The notes: a model not told the origin generated them from the letters alone. A DNA stretch of 64,000 nucleotides from Flavobacterium defluvii (GCF_900129555.1 NZ_FQWC01000001.1:186001-250000); one strand, 5' to 3'; shown: positions 1 through 9,248, counted from the stretch's first letter. Made by a program: numbers and translations.

Positions 1-1
1 T

Positions 2-1495
2 TTATATATTGGAAGTGAAGAAATCAAAACTGGAAATACAAGAAATATTACAGCTCCTCATGATCACAAACACGTAGTTGGAAAGTATCATTTAGCTGAA
101 AAACAACATATCGAAAAAGCGATTGCTACTGCACTTGAAGCAAGAAAAAAATGGGCAAACATGGCATGGGAACAGCGTGCTGCTATTTTCTTAAAAGCTG
201 CTGAACTTATCGCTGGACCATACAGAGCTCGTATCAACGCTGCAACCATGATTGGACAGTCTAAAAATATTCATCAGGCAGAAATCGATTCTTCTTGCGA
301 ATTAATCGACTTCTTAAGATACAATGTTGAGTTTATGACTCAAATCTACAACGATCAGCCAAAATCAGATTCTTCTGTTTGGAACCGTGTAGAATACAGA
401 CCATTAGAAGGTTTTGTTTACGCTATTACTCCATTCAACTTTACTGCTATCGCTGCAAACCTTCCAGCAAGTGCTGCTATGATGGGTAACGTTGTTGTTT
501 GGAAACCAAGTGACAGTCAGGTATTTTCTGCAAAAATTATTATTGATGTTTTCAAAGAAGCTGGAGTTCCAGACGGCGTTATCAACGTGGTTTTCGGAGA
601 TGCTTTAATGATTACTGATACTGTTTTAGCAAGCCGTGATTTTGCTGGTGTTCACTTTACAGGTTCAACTCACGTATTTAAAGATATCTGGGCTAAAATT
701 GGTGCAAACATTCACAATTATAAAACGTACCCAAGAATTGTTGGTGAAACTGGAGGAAAAGATTTTATCATCGCTCACCCAAGTGCAAACGTAAAACAAG
801 TTGTTACCGGAATTACTCGTGGAGCTTTTGAATTCCAAGGACAAAAATGTTCTGCTGCTTCAAGAGCTTATATTCCACAAAGCTTATGGCCAGCTGTAAA
901 AGAACAATTAATTGCTGACGTGAAATCGATGAAAATGGGTTCTCCGGAAGATTTCGGAAACTTTATTACAGCAGTTATCCACGAAGGTTCTTTTGATAAA
1001 TTAGCTAGTTATATTGATCAGGCTAAAAAAGATGCTGATGCTGAAATTATTGTTGGAGGAAATTACGATAAATCGGTTGGATACTTTATTGAGCCAACGG
1101 TTATTGTAACTACCAACCCTAAATATACTACAATGGAAACTGAGTTGTTCGGACCAGTTATCACTATTTATGTTTACGAAGATGCTAAATGGGAAGAAAC
1201 TCTTGAATTAGTAGATACTACTTCTGAGTACGCTTTAACAGGAGCTGTATTTAGCAAGGATCGTTATGCTATTGAAGTGGCTACAACTAAATTGCAAAAC
1301 TCTGCCGGTAACTTCTATATCAATGACAAACCAACCGGAGCAGTTGTAGGTATGCAGCCGTTTGGTGGAGCAAGAGCTTCTGGAACTAACGATAAAGCGG
1401 GTTCTGCATTAAACTTATTGCGTTGGGCTTCTCCAAGAACTATTAAAGAAACTTTTGTGACTCCAGAAGATTACAGATACCCTTTCTTAGGATAA
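2..1495 (+). CDS. pruA: 1-pyrroline-5-carboxylate dehydrogenase, 5'-truncated by window edge
   Basis: This enzyme oxidises L-glutamate-gamma-semialdehyde to glutamate with NAD+, the second step of proline breakdown, in the cytoplasm. The reading frame stays open upstream of the first ATG (161) to base 2 and encodes recognisable enzyme sequence there, so the gene begins outside the window; about 497 residues are present of a family length near 540. The aldehyde dehydrogenase fold is clear. The NAD-binding segment contains TPFNF, the general-base glutamate lies in ETGGKDF, and the catalytic cysteine is in GQKCSAAS (codon at 848-850). The C-terminal FGGARASGTNDKAG segment is typical of PruA. A strong hairpin terminator follows directly. 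Identity is near certain; only the start is unseen. Confidence 0.95.
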   Translation, partial: LYIGSEEIKTGNTRNITAPHDHKHVVGKYHLAEKQHIEKAIATALEARKKWANMAWEQRAAIFLKAAELIAGPYRARINAATMIGQSKNIHQAEIDSSCELIDFLRYNVEFMTQIYNDQPKSDSSVWNRVEYRPLEGFVYAITPFNFTAIAANLPASAAMMGNVVVWKPSDSQVFSAKIIIDVFKEAGVPDGVINVVFGDALMITDTVLASRDFAGVHFTGSTHVFKDIWAKIGANIHNYKTYPRIVGETGGKDFIIAHPSANVKQVVTGITRGAFEFQGQKCSAASRAYIPQSLWPAVKEQLIADVKSMKMGSPEDFGNFITAVIHEGSFDKLASYIDQAKKDADAEIIVGGNYDKSVGYFIEPTVIVTTNPKYTTMETELFGPVITIYVYEDAKWEETLELVDTTSEYALTGAVFSKDRYAIEVATTKLQNSAGNFYINDKPTGAVVGMQPFGGARASGTNDKAGSALNLLRWASPRTIKETFVTPEDYRYPFLG

Positions 1496-1530
1496 TCTAA
1501 TTTTTAGAATTTAGATTTTTATAATAATAT

Positions 1531-1570
1531 AAAAGCCGGAATTTCATTTTGAAATTCCGGCTTTTTCTTT
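1531..1570 (+). terminator. Rho-independent terminator of pruA
   Basis: A 14-bp perfect stem (1532-1545 with 1551-1564) with a 5-nt loop is followed by a T-rich run, 35 bases after the pruA stop codon. Confidence 0.9.
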
Positions 1571-1780
1571 TTGTTACCGTAATCACAAACACATAAACAA
1601 CTCATAATCTTATGATTCGGCAAATAATAGCAATATATGGATTACATACTAACAATTCTTGTATTAATAAAATTGTAGTACTTTTCTTATGTATTTAATT
1701 ATCAACAACATACATTACCAAAAAAACATATTCTACTATTTTTAAAACTTCTTGTTCCTCTCTGGAAAAACTCATGACTA

Positions 1781-1788
1781 TAAATTTG
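1781..1788 (+). promoter_or_regulatory. Putative -7 element (TAAATTTG) for the 1837 gene
   Basis: TAAATTTG fits the Bacteroidetes -7 consensus TAnnTTTG and lies 49 bases before the start codon. The nearest TTG (1752-1754) is 26 bases upstream, longer than usual, so the -33 element is uncertain. The rest of the gap 1571-1780 is AT-rich and holds nothing I can name. Confidence 0.4.
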
Positions 1789-1836
1789 CCTTTGTAAAAA
1801 AGTTACAATACATACAAGAAAAATAATAGAAAAAAT

Positions 1837-2568
1837 ATGAGAAATTTAAACAATGTACCTAAAGTAATTTCAGAGTCAAAAAGTATTGGACACCCAATCG
1901 ACTTTAAATGGACAAAAAAGAAAATAGACGAGTTTTTAGACCCTCTTGAAGGAAACGAAGCTTTAGAAAATGTATTAATGCAAATCAATCATAAAGCTTC
2001 TATAGGATTGACAGCAGCTTTATTAGAATGGGTTTACTGGCGTTTTACAGGTTATACGCAATTTACAAATGACACGCAAAAACGAATTGAAGCACTTTGG
2101 TGTTCAATTAACGATCGTGAACAGACAAACCCATTATTATTTGACTGCGATCTTGACATACCTGCCAATGGATGTGTTAATGGAGCATTATGGATAGCTC
2201 TTATGAATGTAAGAATGGTTGATGTAAGATATCGAAAAGGATCTTATTTACTACAAAGCGAATTGATTGGATTAATATTACTTGCCCGTCATATAACACC
2301 AAAAAAGAGAGTGTTTGACAAATGGTTTCAAGATACTATTACACAATTAATTCGATTGTATCCTTGTCAATACAGCTACGATAATCTTGATGAAACAGAT
2401 GAAGCAGTATACGATTCCTCAAATGAACCTGTTGTATCCAGAGAATTTTTCTTTGATGCAGAATTCAAATATAGCATTGAAGCTTCGGAAAATGCCATTC
2501 ACAATTTTATCGACAATTTAGACATAAAAGCAAATCCTTTTTTAGATTTTTCAAGAAAGGCATCTTAA
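1837..2568 (+). CDS. Hypothetical protein, 243 aa
   Basis: I do not recognise this protein. It has no signal peptide and no clear membrane segment, so it is probably cytoplasmic. It is rich in aromatic residues in the middle (WVYWRFTGYTQF near residues 65-76), has a segment predicted as helical around residues 125-155, and ends in a charged tail. It stands alone between the pruA terminator and a shared terminator at 2591-2623, and is convergent with rsmG. It has its own candidate promoter at 1781. Codon use resembles its neighbours, and the length and good coding character make it a real gene. Its function cannot be inferred from context. Confidence 0.75.
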   Translation: MRNLNNVPKVISESKSIGHPIDFKWTKKKIDEFLDPLEGNEALENVLMQINHKASIGLTAALLEWVYWRFTGYTQFTNDTQKRIEALWCSINDREQTNPLLFDCDLDIPANGCVNGALWIALMNVRMVDVRYRKGSYLLQSELIGLILLARHITPKKRVFDKWFQDTITQLIRLYPCQYSYDNLDETDEAVYDSSNEPVVSREFFFDAEFKYSIEASENAIHNFIDNLDIKANPFLDFSRKAS

Positions 2569-2590
2569 TAGCAAAACTATTAATTCAAAA

Positions 2591-2623
2591 AATAACCCGG
2601 AAAGAATTTCTTTTCGGGTTATT
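2591..2623. terminator. Bidirectional terminator between the 1837 gene and rsmG
   Basis: A 14-bp stem with one G-T wobble (2591-2604 with 2610-2623) encloses a 5-nt loop. It lies between convergent genes, with A/T tracts on both sides. Confidence 0.8.
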
Positions 2624-2636
2624 TATTTATAATCAA

Positions 2637-3266
2637 TTAAGGTTTAAATTTTAAAGGGAGATGAACTACTTTTTTCGTTTCAAAAAATTCATCCTCAAAT
2701 ATTTCTGCCAAATCGTATAAAGTCGCATTTGGAAAATCTTTTAATTCTTCGGCTAGATCCCCGCCTTTTAAATATAGAATTCCGTTCTTTAAAGTATGTT
2801 TATGCTGTTTTTTGATTTTATCTTTAATCCAGGAAACAAAATCTGGCATATTGGTTACAGCTCGGCTTACAATAAAATCAAAATCCCCTTTTACCAATTC
2901 GGCACGTTTTTGTTCTGCTTTTACATTTTTTAATTCCAATGCATCAACCACACCCTGAACTACTCTTATTTTTTTGGCAATAACATCAATTAAATAAAAA
3001 CGCGTTTCAGGAAAAAGAATCGCCAGCGGAATTCCGGGAAAACCACCTCCTGTTCCTACATCCAAAACAGTTGTGCCAGGTTCAAATTTCATAATTTTTG
3101 CAATTCCAAGAGAATGCAAAATGTGTTTTGTATATAATGAATCAATGTCTTTACGCGAAATAACATTAATTTTCTCGTTCCAATCGTGGTATAAAAAGTC
3201 TAATTTTTGAAATTGTTCTATTTGAAGTTCCGTCAAATTGGGAAAATATTTCAATATCTCATCCAT
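2637..3266 (-). CDS. rsmG: 16S rRNA (guanine(527)-N(7))-methyltransferase RsmG
   Basis: RsmG (GidB) methylates N7 of G527 in 16S rRNA using S-adenosylmethionine. The 209-residue length is normal for the family. The SAM-binding motif I sits at about residues 67-80 (VLDVGTGGGFPGIPLAI), followed by the acidic strand end LIDV. The family signature SRAV lies around residue 134 and a C-terminal YLKGG follows. The gene is transcribed alone, divergent from the desaturase. A -7 like motif TACTTTTG lies on its strand at 3283-3290, 17 bases upstream of the ATG. Nothing is unusual in the sequence. Confidence 0.95.
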   Translation of the reverse strand: MDEILKYFPNLTELQIEQFQKLDFLYHDWNEKINVISRKDIDSLYTKHILHSLGIAKIMKFEPGTTVLDVGTGGGFPGIPLAILFPETRFYLIDVIAKKIRVVQGVVDALELKNVKAEQKRAELVKGDFDFIVSRAVTNMPDFVSWIKDKIKKQHKHTLKNGILYLKGGDLAEELKDFPNATLYDLAEIFEDEFFETKKVVHLPLKFKP

Positions 3267-3320
3267 TGCTGTAAATTTTTAACAAAAGTACTACTTTACG
3301 ATTGAAATATTTAACTCAAT

Positions 3321-3354
3321 TTTGCAAATTGAAAATTTATAATAATTACCTTTG
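3321..3354 (+). promoter_or_regulatory. Putative promoter of the desaturase gene
   Basis: The -7 element TACCTTTG at 3347-3354 matches TAnnTTTG exactly. A TTTG at 3321-3324 lies 22 bases upstream and is a possible -33 element. The start codon is 20 bases downstream. Confidence 0.5.
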
Positions 3355-3373
3355 AAAACTATTTAAATTAATT

Positions 3374-4471
3374 ATGAATAACACCGCTCCAACTTTTGCA
3401 AGGCAAGACAATCTGAAGTTTTTCAGAACACTTAATTCTCGGGTAAACAATTATTTCAAAGAGAATAATATTCAGAAAACCGGAAATTGGAAATTACATT
3501 TAAAAGCTGTTATTCTGTTTGCAGTTTTCCTGACTCCCTATTTTTTAATTCTTACTCTTGATATGCCTTTTTGGCTAATGCTGTTACTTTCTGTAGTGAT
3601 GGGAGTTGGAATGGCCGGAGTTGGAATGAACGTAATGCACGATGGAAATCACGGTTCATATTCAAATAAAAGCTGGATCAATAAATTTATGGGCGGAACA
3701 ATTTATGTTCTTGCCGGAAATGTTTATAACTGGCAGGTACAGCATAATGTACTTCATCATACTTACACCAATATTCCCGGACATGATGAAGATCTGGATG
3801 CAGGAAGAATTATTCGTTTTACAGAACATGCTCAATGGTATAGTTTTCATCGTTTTCAGCATTATTATTCAGTTTTCTTATACGGATTATTAACTTTCAA
3901 TTGGGCTTTAACAACCGATTTTAAGCAAATGCGTAATTACCTTAAGAGAAAACTATCGTATGGTGAACCAAAAAATCCTAAAATTCTTTGGACAACATTA
4001 ATCATCACTAAAATGATTTATGTATCAATATGGATTGTGCTGCCTATTTTAATTGGAATTACGTGGTGGAAAGTTCTAATAGGATTTTTTGCAATGCATT
4101 ATACAGCCGGATTAATTTTGAGTATTGTATTCCAGTTGGCTCACGTTGTAGATCATACTACAAATCCTTCTCCAAACGAATTAGGAGAAATGGATAATAC
4201 ATGGGCCGTACACCAATTATATACGACAACTAATTTTGCACCAAAAAACGCAATCGTAAACTGGTACACTGGCGGATTAAATCACCAAATTGAACATCAT
4301 ATTTTCCCAAATATTAGTCACATTCATTATGGTAAAATTGCACAAATCGTAAAGGAAACAGCAAAAGAATGCAACTTACCGTATTATGAATATAAAACAA
4401 TGAGAAGTGCTGTTATTGCTCACTTTAAACATTTACGAGATTTGGGTATGAAACCACAATTATCAGTCTAA
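3374..4471 (+). CDS. Membrane fatty acid desaturase (acyl-CoA/acyl-lipid type)
   Basis: A 365-residue integral-membrane di-iron desaturase that probably introduces double bonds into membrane acyl chains. The three histidine clusters are visible: HDGNH at residues 89-93, HNVLHH at 124-129 and HQIEHH at 304-309. The third box with leading glutamine is typical of front-end (linoleoyl-CoA/delta-6-like) desaturases, but no cytochrome b5 domain is fused at the N-terminus. Hydrophobic hairpins occur at about residues 45-88 and 210-250, arranged as in the family. The gene has its own promoter and stands 75 bases before the aminotransferase. Substrate and regiospecificity cannot be read from sequence; a role in membrane fluidity is inference. 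Confidence 0.9.
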   Translation: MNNTAPTFARQDNLKFFRTLNSRVNNYFKENNIQKTGNWKLHLKAVILFAVFLTPYFLILTLDMPFWLMLLLSVVMGVGMAGVGMNVMHDGNHGSYSNKSWINKFMGGTIYVLAGNVYNWQVQHNVLHHTYTNIPGHDEDLDAGRIIRFTEHAQWYSFHRFQHYYSVFLYGLLTFNWALTTDFKQMRNYLKRKLSYGEPKNPKILWTTLIITKMIYVSIWIVLPILIGITWWKVLIGFFAMHYTAGLILSIVFQLAHVVDHTTNPSPNELGEMDNTWAVHQLYTTTNFAPKNAIVNWYTGGLNHQIEHHIFPNISHIHYGKIAQIVKETAKECNLPYYEYKTMRSAVIAHFKHLRDLGMKPQLSV

Positions 4472-4546
4472 AAACTAAAAAAAATCTATTAATAATTAAC
4501 CTTCCTTAGTAAGCGCAGCAAATTAAGGACATTCAAAAATTTTATA

Positions 4547-5737
4547 ATGAATCATATTCTTTCGGACAGAATCAACAACCTTGCAACTTCGCAGACATTA
4601 GCAATGGCCGCTTTGGCAAGAGAATTAAAAGCACAAGGAAAAGACATTATCAGTTTAAGTTTAGGTGAACCGGATTTCAATACACCAGACTTTATTAAAG
4701 AAGCCGCTAAAAAAGCAATCGATGATAATTACAGCACATATTCTCCAGTTGATGGATATCAGGATTTAAAAGAAGCTATCTGCAGAAAATTCAAAAGAGA
4801 CAATGATTTAGATTACAAACCATCACAAATTGTAGTTTCTACAGGAGCAAAACAATCTTTATACAACATTGCGCAAGTAATGTTAAACGATGGTGACGAG
4901 GTTATTTTACCAGCACCATACTGGGTTTCTTATTTCGAAATCGTAAAACTTTCTGGCGGAGTTCCGGTTGAAGTGCCAACTTCTGTAGATACTGATTTCA
5001 AAATTACTCCGGAACAATTAGAAGCAGCCATCACACCAAAAACAAAAATGATGTGGTTCTCTTCTCCATGTAACCCATCTGGGTCTGTTTACAGCAGAGA
5101 AGAATTAACAGCATTGGCTAAAGTTTTAGAAAAACATCCAAATATTTACGTAGTTGCAGACGAAATTTATGAGCACATTAATTTCTCAGGAACTTTCTGC
5201 AGTATCGGTTCAATTCGTGGAATGTTAGAAAAAACAATCACTGTAAACGGAGTGGCAAAAGCATTTGCCATGACAGGATACAGAATTGGTTACATTGGAG
5301 CTCCTGAATTTATCGCAAAAGCGTGTACCAAAATTCAGGGACAAGTAACATCTGGAGCAAACTCTGTGGCACAAAGGGCTACAATCACTGCAGTAGATGC
5401 TGATCCAAAAGTATTAAACGAAATGGTTCAGGCTTTCCACGGTCGTAGAGATTTAGTAGTTGGATTATTAAAAGAAATTCCGGGAATTAAAATCAACGTT
5501 CCAGAAGGTGCATTCTACGTATTCCCAGACGTTTCTTCTTTCTTCGGAAAAACTTTAAAAGGGCACGAAATCAAAGATGCAAACGATGTTTCTATGTATC
5601 TTTTAGCTGAGGCAAACGTAGCAACAGTAACCGGAGATGCTTTCGGAAATCCAAATTGTATTCGTTTCTCTTACGCAACAAGCAACGATATTTTAAAAGA
5701 AGCATTACGCAGAATCAAAGAAGCTTTGACTGCATAA
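4547..5737 (+). CDS. aspC: Pyridoxal-phosphate aspartate aminotransferase, class I
   Basis: The enzyme transfers the amino group between aspartate and 2-oxoglutarate in the cytoplasm. It is a 396-residue fold-type I aminotransferase of the Thermus/Rhizobium-like (I-gamma) group, judged by the N-terminal LSLGEPDFNTP segment that closes over the substrate. The PLP-binding lysine is K238 in GVAKAFAMTGYRIGY. The NPSGSVY motif near residue 175 and the arginine near the C-terminus in IRFSYATS are the cofactor- and carboxylate-binding positions. A possible hairpin (TCCTTA at 4503 with TAAGGA at 4524) lies upstream. Relatives in this group sometimes also accept prephenate, so the physiological substrate is likely but not certain. 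Confidence 0.88.
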   Translation: MNHILSDRINNLATSQTLAMAALARELKAQGKDIISLSLGEPDFNTPDFIKEAAKKAIDDNYSTYSPVDGYQDLKEAICRKFKRDNDLDYKPSQIVVSTGAKQSLYNIAQVMLNDGDEVILPAPYWVSYFEIVKLSGGVPVEVPTSVDTDFKITPEQLEAAITPKTKMMWFSSPCNPSGSVYSREELTALAKVLEKHPNIYVVADEIYEHINFSGTFCSIGSIRGMLEKTITVNGVAKAFAMTGYRIGYIGAPEFIAKACTKIQGQVTSGANSVAQRATITAVDADPKVLNEMVQAFHGRRDLVVGLLKEIPGIKINVPEGAFYVFPDVSSFFGKTLKGHEIKDANDVSMYLLAEANVATVTGDAFGNPNCIRFSYATSNDILKEALRRIKEALTA

Positions 5738-5756
5738 AAACATTCTAAGTTTTATT

Positions 5757-5812
5757 AAAAACGGCTTAAGGTTCAAAAGTTTCATCACTTTTATACTTTA
5801 AGCTGTTTTTTT
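5757..5812 (+). terminator. Terminator of the aspartate aminotransferase gene
   Basis: A long hairpin whose outer 13-bp arms (5757-5769 with 5798-5810) pair with one mismatch. An inner AAAAGT/ACTTTT pairing extends it, and a T run follows. Confidence 0.75.
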
Positions 5813-5975
5813 ATGGGCGTGTCTCCATCCCGATAGCTATCGGGAGGCTATCCACTATATCTTTTGTGGTGAACCCCACCACAAGGATGCCGTTCCTATC
5901 CCTCACGCAAAACTTTCGTTTTCAAAAAAGAAAAATCTGCCAAAATCTGCTAAATCTGCGTAAAACAAAAAAATG
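5813..5975. repeat. Degenerate flavobacterial interspersed element with nested palindrome
   Basis: This gap has no credible gene. It starts GGGCGTG and runs through GGCTATCC to CTATCCCTCACGCA, a layout I recognise as an element scattered through Bacteroidetes genomes. It contains an 18-bp perfect palindrome TCCCGATAGCTATCGGGA (5828-5845) and an 8-bp hairpin TTGTGGTG/CACCACAA (5864-5871 with 5877-5884). A tail with three short AATCTGC-type repeats follows. Family membership is from memory and was not checked. Confidence 0.6.
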
Positions 5976-6089
5976 TAAGTTTCAAAATTCCCATTCTACA
6001 ATATTATAAAACTCAGCTCATAATCCTATAAAACATAACATTTTAGAAATCGCCAACTTTGTAATGTATTAATTTAAAAACTATTAGTC

Positions 6090-6545
6090 ATGATACATAC
6101 AGATGAAACCACACAAGAAACCGTTAAAACTTTAGAAGGATTAATTTCAATTCTTGAAGATGGAAAACTAGGATATACAAATGCAGCCGAACATGTAGAA
6201 AACCCTGCAATGAAAACTGATTTCCTTGAATACGCGCGCGAAAGAGCTCTATATATTGTAGAATTACAAGACGAAATCAACAAACTGGGAAAATCAACTG
6301 ATACTTCTGGCGGCGGACCGTTGGGAGCATTACACAGAACCTGGATTGATATTAAATCTTCTTTTACCGGAGGAGATACAGAAGCCATTATCAATGCCTG
6401 TATTACAGGAGAAGAAGCCGCAATTGAAAAATACAAAATGGCACTCGAAGAGAACCATTTAGAACACAGTCAGGTTTTCGTTGTTTCAAAACAATTAAAC
6501 GGTATTCAAAATACCTTATCGCAAATAAAAATGAGAGCAAACTAA
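6090..6545 (+). CDS. PA2169 family four-helix-bundle protein (DUF2383)
   Basis: A 151-residue, almost wholly helical soluble protein matching the DUF2383/PA2169-type family, a ferritin-like four-helix bundle of unknown activity. Indicators are the N-terminal ETVKTLEGLISILEDGKLGY helix, the AEHVENPAMKTDFLEYARERA helix, a glycine-rich linker near residues 72-80 (SGGGPLGALHRTW) and the C-terminal GEEAAIEKYKMALEE helix. The acidic/histidine side chains in the helices could bind metal, but I cannot confirm this. Some relatives appear with stress or envelope genes. The gene is monocistronic, with a terminator right after it. Function unknown. Confidence 0.85.
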   Translation: MIHTDETTQETVKTLEGLISILEDGKLGYTNAAEHVENPAMKTDFLEYARERALYIVELQDEINKLGKSTDTSGGGPLGALHRTWIDIKSSFTGGDTEAIINACITGEEAAIEKYKMALEENHLEHSQVFVVSKQLNGIQNTLSQIKMRAN

Positions 6546-6567
6546 TCGATTTGTTCATGCTTTTTTT

Positions 6568-6604
6568 AAAACCGTCTTGGTCTTCGGATCGGGCGGTTTT
6601 TTTG
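6568..6604 (+). terminator. Terminator with UUCG tetraloop
   Basis: A stem with one bulge and wobble pairs is closed by C(TTCG)G at 6582-6587, the stable tetraloop, and is followed by a T run. Confidence 0.85.
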
Positions 6605-6663
6605 TTATAAAAAAATCAAAATAAATCTTACATTCGCCGCACCATTTAAATAAACCAAAAATT

Positions 6664-7239
6664 ATGACATTAACTCTACGCTATTTTATTGCTATTATTT
6701 TTACAGTATTATTTTCATCTCATTCGAAAGCTCAAACTACGGGCAAATTTATCAAAGCTTCAATAGGTTTTGGATCAAGTACATCACATTATAAAGAAGA
6801 AAATCCAGAAGTAATAGATGGCTTTGGTTTTTATACACAAGGAGAATATGTAGTAGGTATAACGAAATGGTTTAGCGTAAGGCCATACGCAGGAGCTATT
6901 TTTACCTCAACAGATGAAGATAAAATTAAAAACCCAGAAGGTTACAAAGTAGAAACTAATGCTTTTTTTCTTGGAACAAAAGTTCGTCTTTGTGCTCCTA
7001 TTCCTTGGGTTGCTCCTTTTGTAGAAACAGGTATTGGAGCTTCTATAGGCTCTTTTGAAACCTATACAAACTGTGTTAATGAGAAAAAAAATGGTGTAGT
7101 AGCACATATTCCAATCGGTTTTGGACTTGCAGTAGGTCCAAAAAATAATATAGAAATTGGATTTTCTTTTTATGGAAATCTAACTTCTCAGCAATCTTTC
7201 GGAGGATTTACAGCAGGATATTCTTTTGCATTAGATTAA
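6664..7239 (+). CDS. Secreted OmpA-like beta-barrel protein, 191 aa
   Basis: A small exported protein of unknown function. Residues 1-23 form a signal peptide ending SHSKAQ, a typical Bacteroidetes signal peptidase I site. The mature part alternates polar and hydrophobic residues in about eight predicted strands (for example FIKASIGFGSS and GGFTAGYSFALD) and ends with an aromatic/hydrophobic strand. This pattern fits an 8-stranded outer membrane beta-barrel of the OMP_b-brl type. Two cysteines (in VRLCAPIP and YTNCVNEK) may pair. A degenerate -7 motif TACATTCG lies at 6629-6636. No partner genes are adjacent, so a structural or porin-like role is only a guess. Confidence 0.75.
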   Translation: MTLTLRYFIAIIFTVLFSSHSKAQTTGKFIKASIGFGSSTSHYKEENPEVIDGFGFYTQGEYVVGITKWFSVRPYAGAIFTSTDEDKIKNPEGYKVETNAFFLGTKVRLCAPIPWVAPFVETGIGASIGSFETYTNCVNEKKNGVVAHIPIGFGLAVGPKNNIEIGFSFYGNLTSQQSFGGFTAGYSFALD

Positions 7240-7374
7240 AAATCTCGTTTATCATTATTCCATATTAAGTTAACAAATTCAAAAAAATCGCTTCATCACT
7301 AGCAAACTCAAATAATTTATTAGACCTTTGCACACTTTTTTTCGGGAATACCACAAAAGTCTAAAGTTTTAGAA

Positions 7375-9243
7375 ATGAAGAAGAAAATCGAAATATTAGC
7401 TCCTGCCAGAGATTTAATTGGAGGAATCGCAGCCATAAATAGTGGTGCCGATGCTGTGTATATTGGTGCACCGCAATTTGGCGCACGTTCAAACGCCAAC
7501 AATTCAATCGAAGATGTTGCTGAACTTGTAAAATATGCACACTTATTTAATGCTCAGGTTTTTGTCGTTATCAATACTATTTTGTACGACAACGAATTAG
7601 AAACTTGTCGCGCGATGATCTGGGAATTATACGATATTGGTGTCGATGCCTTGATTATTCAGGATATGGCGATTATGGAAATGGACTTGCCTCCTATCGT
7701 ACTTCACGCCAGTACACAAGCTAATAATCGTGACAAAGAAAAAATAAAATTCCTTAAAGATGCTGGTATCAAACGTGTGGTTTTAGCGCGTGAATTGAAC
7801 CTGCATCAAATTAAAGAAATCTACGATTACGCTGATGTTGAGTTAGAATTCTTCGTAACGGGAGCACTTTGCGTATCATTCAGCGGAAACTGTTATATGA
7901 GTGTGGCAAACGGAGAACGCAGTGCGAACCGTGGTTCTTGCGCACAAAACTGCCGTTTACCTTATAACTTAATTGACGGAAACGGAGAAACTTTAATCAG
8001 AAACAGTCACTTACTTTCGATTAAAGATTTAGACGTTTCAGATCAAATCCCGAATCTGATCGAAGCCGGAATCGTTTCTTTTAAAATTGAAGGACGATTA
8101 AAAGACGTCGCTTACGTGAAAAACAACGTTTCTTATTTACGTCAAAAATTAGACAGCTTTTTAGAAGGAAGTGATAAATACATTAAAGCTTCTTCTGGAA
8201 AATGTACGTATACTTTTGATTCTACTTTAAGCAGAACTTTCAATCGTGGTTATACCGATTATTTCGTAAACGAAAGACACAGCTCGATTGGTTCTTGGGA
8301 AAGTCCAAAATCAAAAGGACAATATATTGGTAAATTAATTAGAACTGTTGGCGGAGCTTACGAAATCGAAAACGGTGAATTATTAAACAACGGTGATGGA
8401 CTTTGCTTCATAAACGAAAATAACGAAGCCGATGGAATCTACGTAAACAAAGCCGAAAACGGAAAAGTATATCCAAACGTTTTAAAAGAAATCAAAGACG
8501 GAACTTTCATATACAGAAATAACGACGCTGCTTTCATCAAAATTGTGGAGAGAGAAGACAGTGCAATCCGTAAAATCGGAACAACTTTATTGCTTACCGA
8601 AAACGAAAACGGTTTTGAATTAATCGCAACCGACGAAGACGGAAATGTAAGTACAGTAAAATTAGAGCATCCGAAAGAACAAACTAAAACTGGCGAATCG
8701 ATCGAAGAAAACATCAAGGTTCAATTGGCAAAAACAGGTTTTACACCTTACAGCGCCGATGAAATTAGTGTAATGTTCTCTGAAAACTGGTTCCTTCCTA
8801 TTTCAAAAATCAATGAAATGAGAAGAAATGTTTTCGAACAATTATCAGAAATTCGTCTGGCAAATTACGTTCGTGAAGAACACCAATTGGTAAAAACGTC
8901 ACATCCGTATCCGGAAACTAAACTGGATTTCATGTACAACGTTTCAAACAAAACGGCTCGTAAATTCTATGAACGCCACGGTGTTACCGAAATCGAAAAA
9001 GCATTTGAATTACAATGGGATCCAGGAAAATCCCGCGTAATGACAACCAAATATTGCATCAAATACGAATTGAAAAAATGTCCGATACACCAAAAAGATA
9101 TTGTAGGTGTTAAGGTAAAAGAACCATTAGTATTGAAACAGGGAGAATTGGAGTATAAACTAAAATTCAACTGCAAACCCTGCGAAATGGAAATTTGGGA
9201 AAAAGATGCTGAATTTGAGATTGAAGAAGATCATTTTCATTAA
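7375..9243 (+). CDS. Peptidase U32 family protein (TrhP/RlhA-like, RNA hydroxylation)
   Basis: A 622-residue U32 family protein. Characterised members TrhP (YegQ) and RlhA (YdcP) hydroxylate tRNA U34 or 23S rRNA rather than cut proteins, so an RNA-modifying role is more likely than the old 'collagenase' label. The N-terminal TIM-barrel-like part starts EILAPARDLIGGIAAINSGADAVYIG. The family's cysteine-containing block GNCYMS...RGSCAQNCRLPY covers about residues 174-198 (C189 and C193). A second cysteine cluster at the C-terminus (KYCIKYELKKCP and FNCKPCEME) may help bind an iron-sulfur cluster. The gene is followed by a hairpin inside a repeat. Family is certain; exact RNA substrate is unknown. 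Confidence 0.85.
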   Translation: MKKKIEILAPARDLIGGIAAINSGADAVYIGAPQFGARSNANNSIEDVAELVKYAHLFNAQVFVVINTILYDNELETCRAMIWELYDIGVDALIIQDMAIMEMDLPPIVLHASTQANNRDKEKIKFLKDAGIKRVVLARELNLHQIKEIYDYADVELEFFVTGALCVSFSGNCYMSVANGERSANRGSCAQNCRLPYNLIDGNGETLIRNSHLLSIKDLDVSDQIPNLIEAGIVSFKIEGRLKDVAYVKNNVSYLRQKLDSFLEGSDKYIKASSGKCTYTFDSTLSRTFNRGYTDYFVNERHSSIGSWESPKSKGQYIGKLIRTVGGAYEIENGELLNNGDGLCFINENNEADGIYVNKAENGKVYPNVLKEIKDGTFIYRNNDAAFIKIVEREDSAIRKIGTTLLLTENENGFELIATDEDGNVSTVKLEHPKEQTKTGESIEENIKVQLAKTGFTPYSADEISVMFSENWFLPISKINEMRRNVFEQLSEIRLANYVREEHQLVKTSHPYPETKLDFMYNVSNKTARKFYERHGVTEIEKAFELQWDPGKSRVMTTKYCIKYELKKCPIHQKDIVGVKVKEPLVLKQGELEYKLKFNCKPCEMEIWEKDAEFEIEEDHFH

Positions 9244-9248
9244 AAGAG

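Noticed and set aside
4503..4529. TCCTTA..TAAGGA inverted repeat upstream of the aminotransferase as an operator or riboswitch
   Set aside because: Only 6-bp arms with a 15-base loop; such a repeat is expected by chance in this DNA.
6074..6436. Minus-strand open frame opposite the DUF2383 gene
   Set aside because: Its serine/valine-rich translation mirrors the coding strand and there is no promoter or start context.
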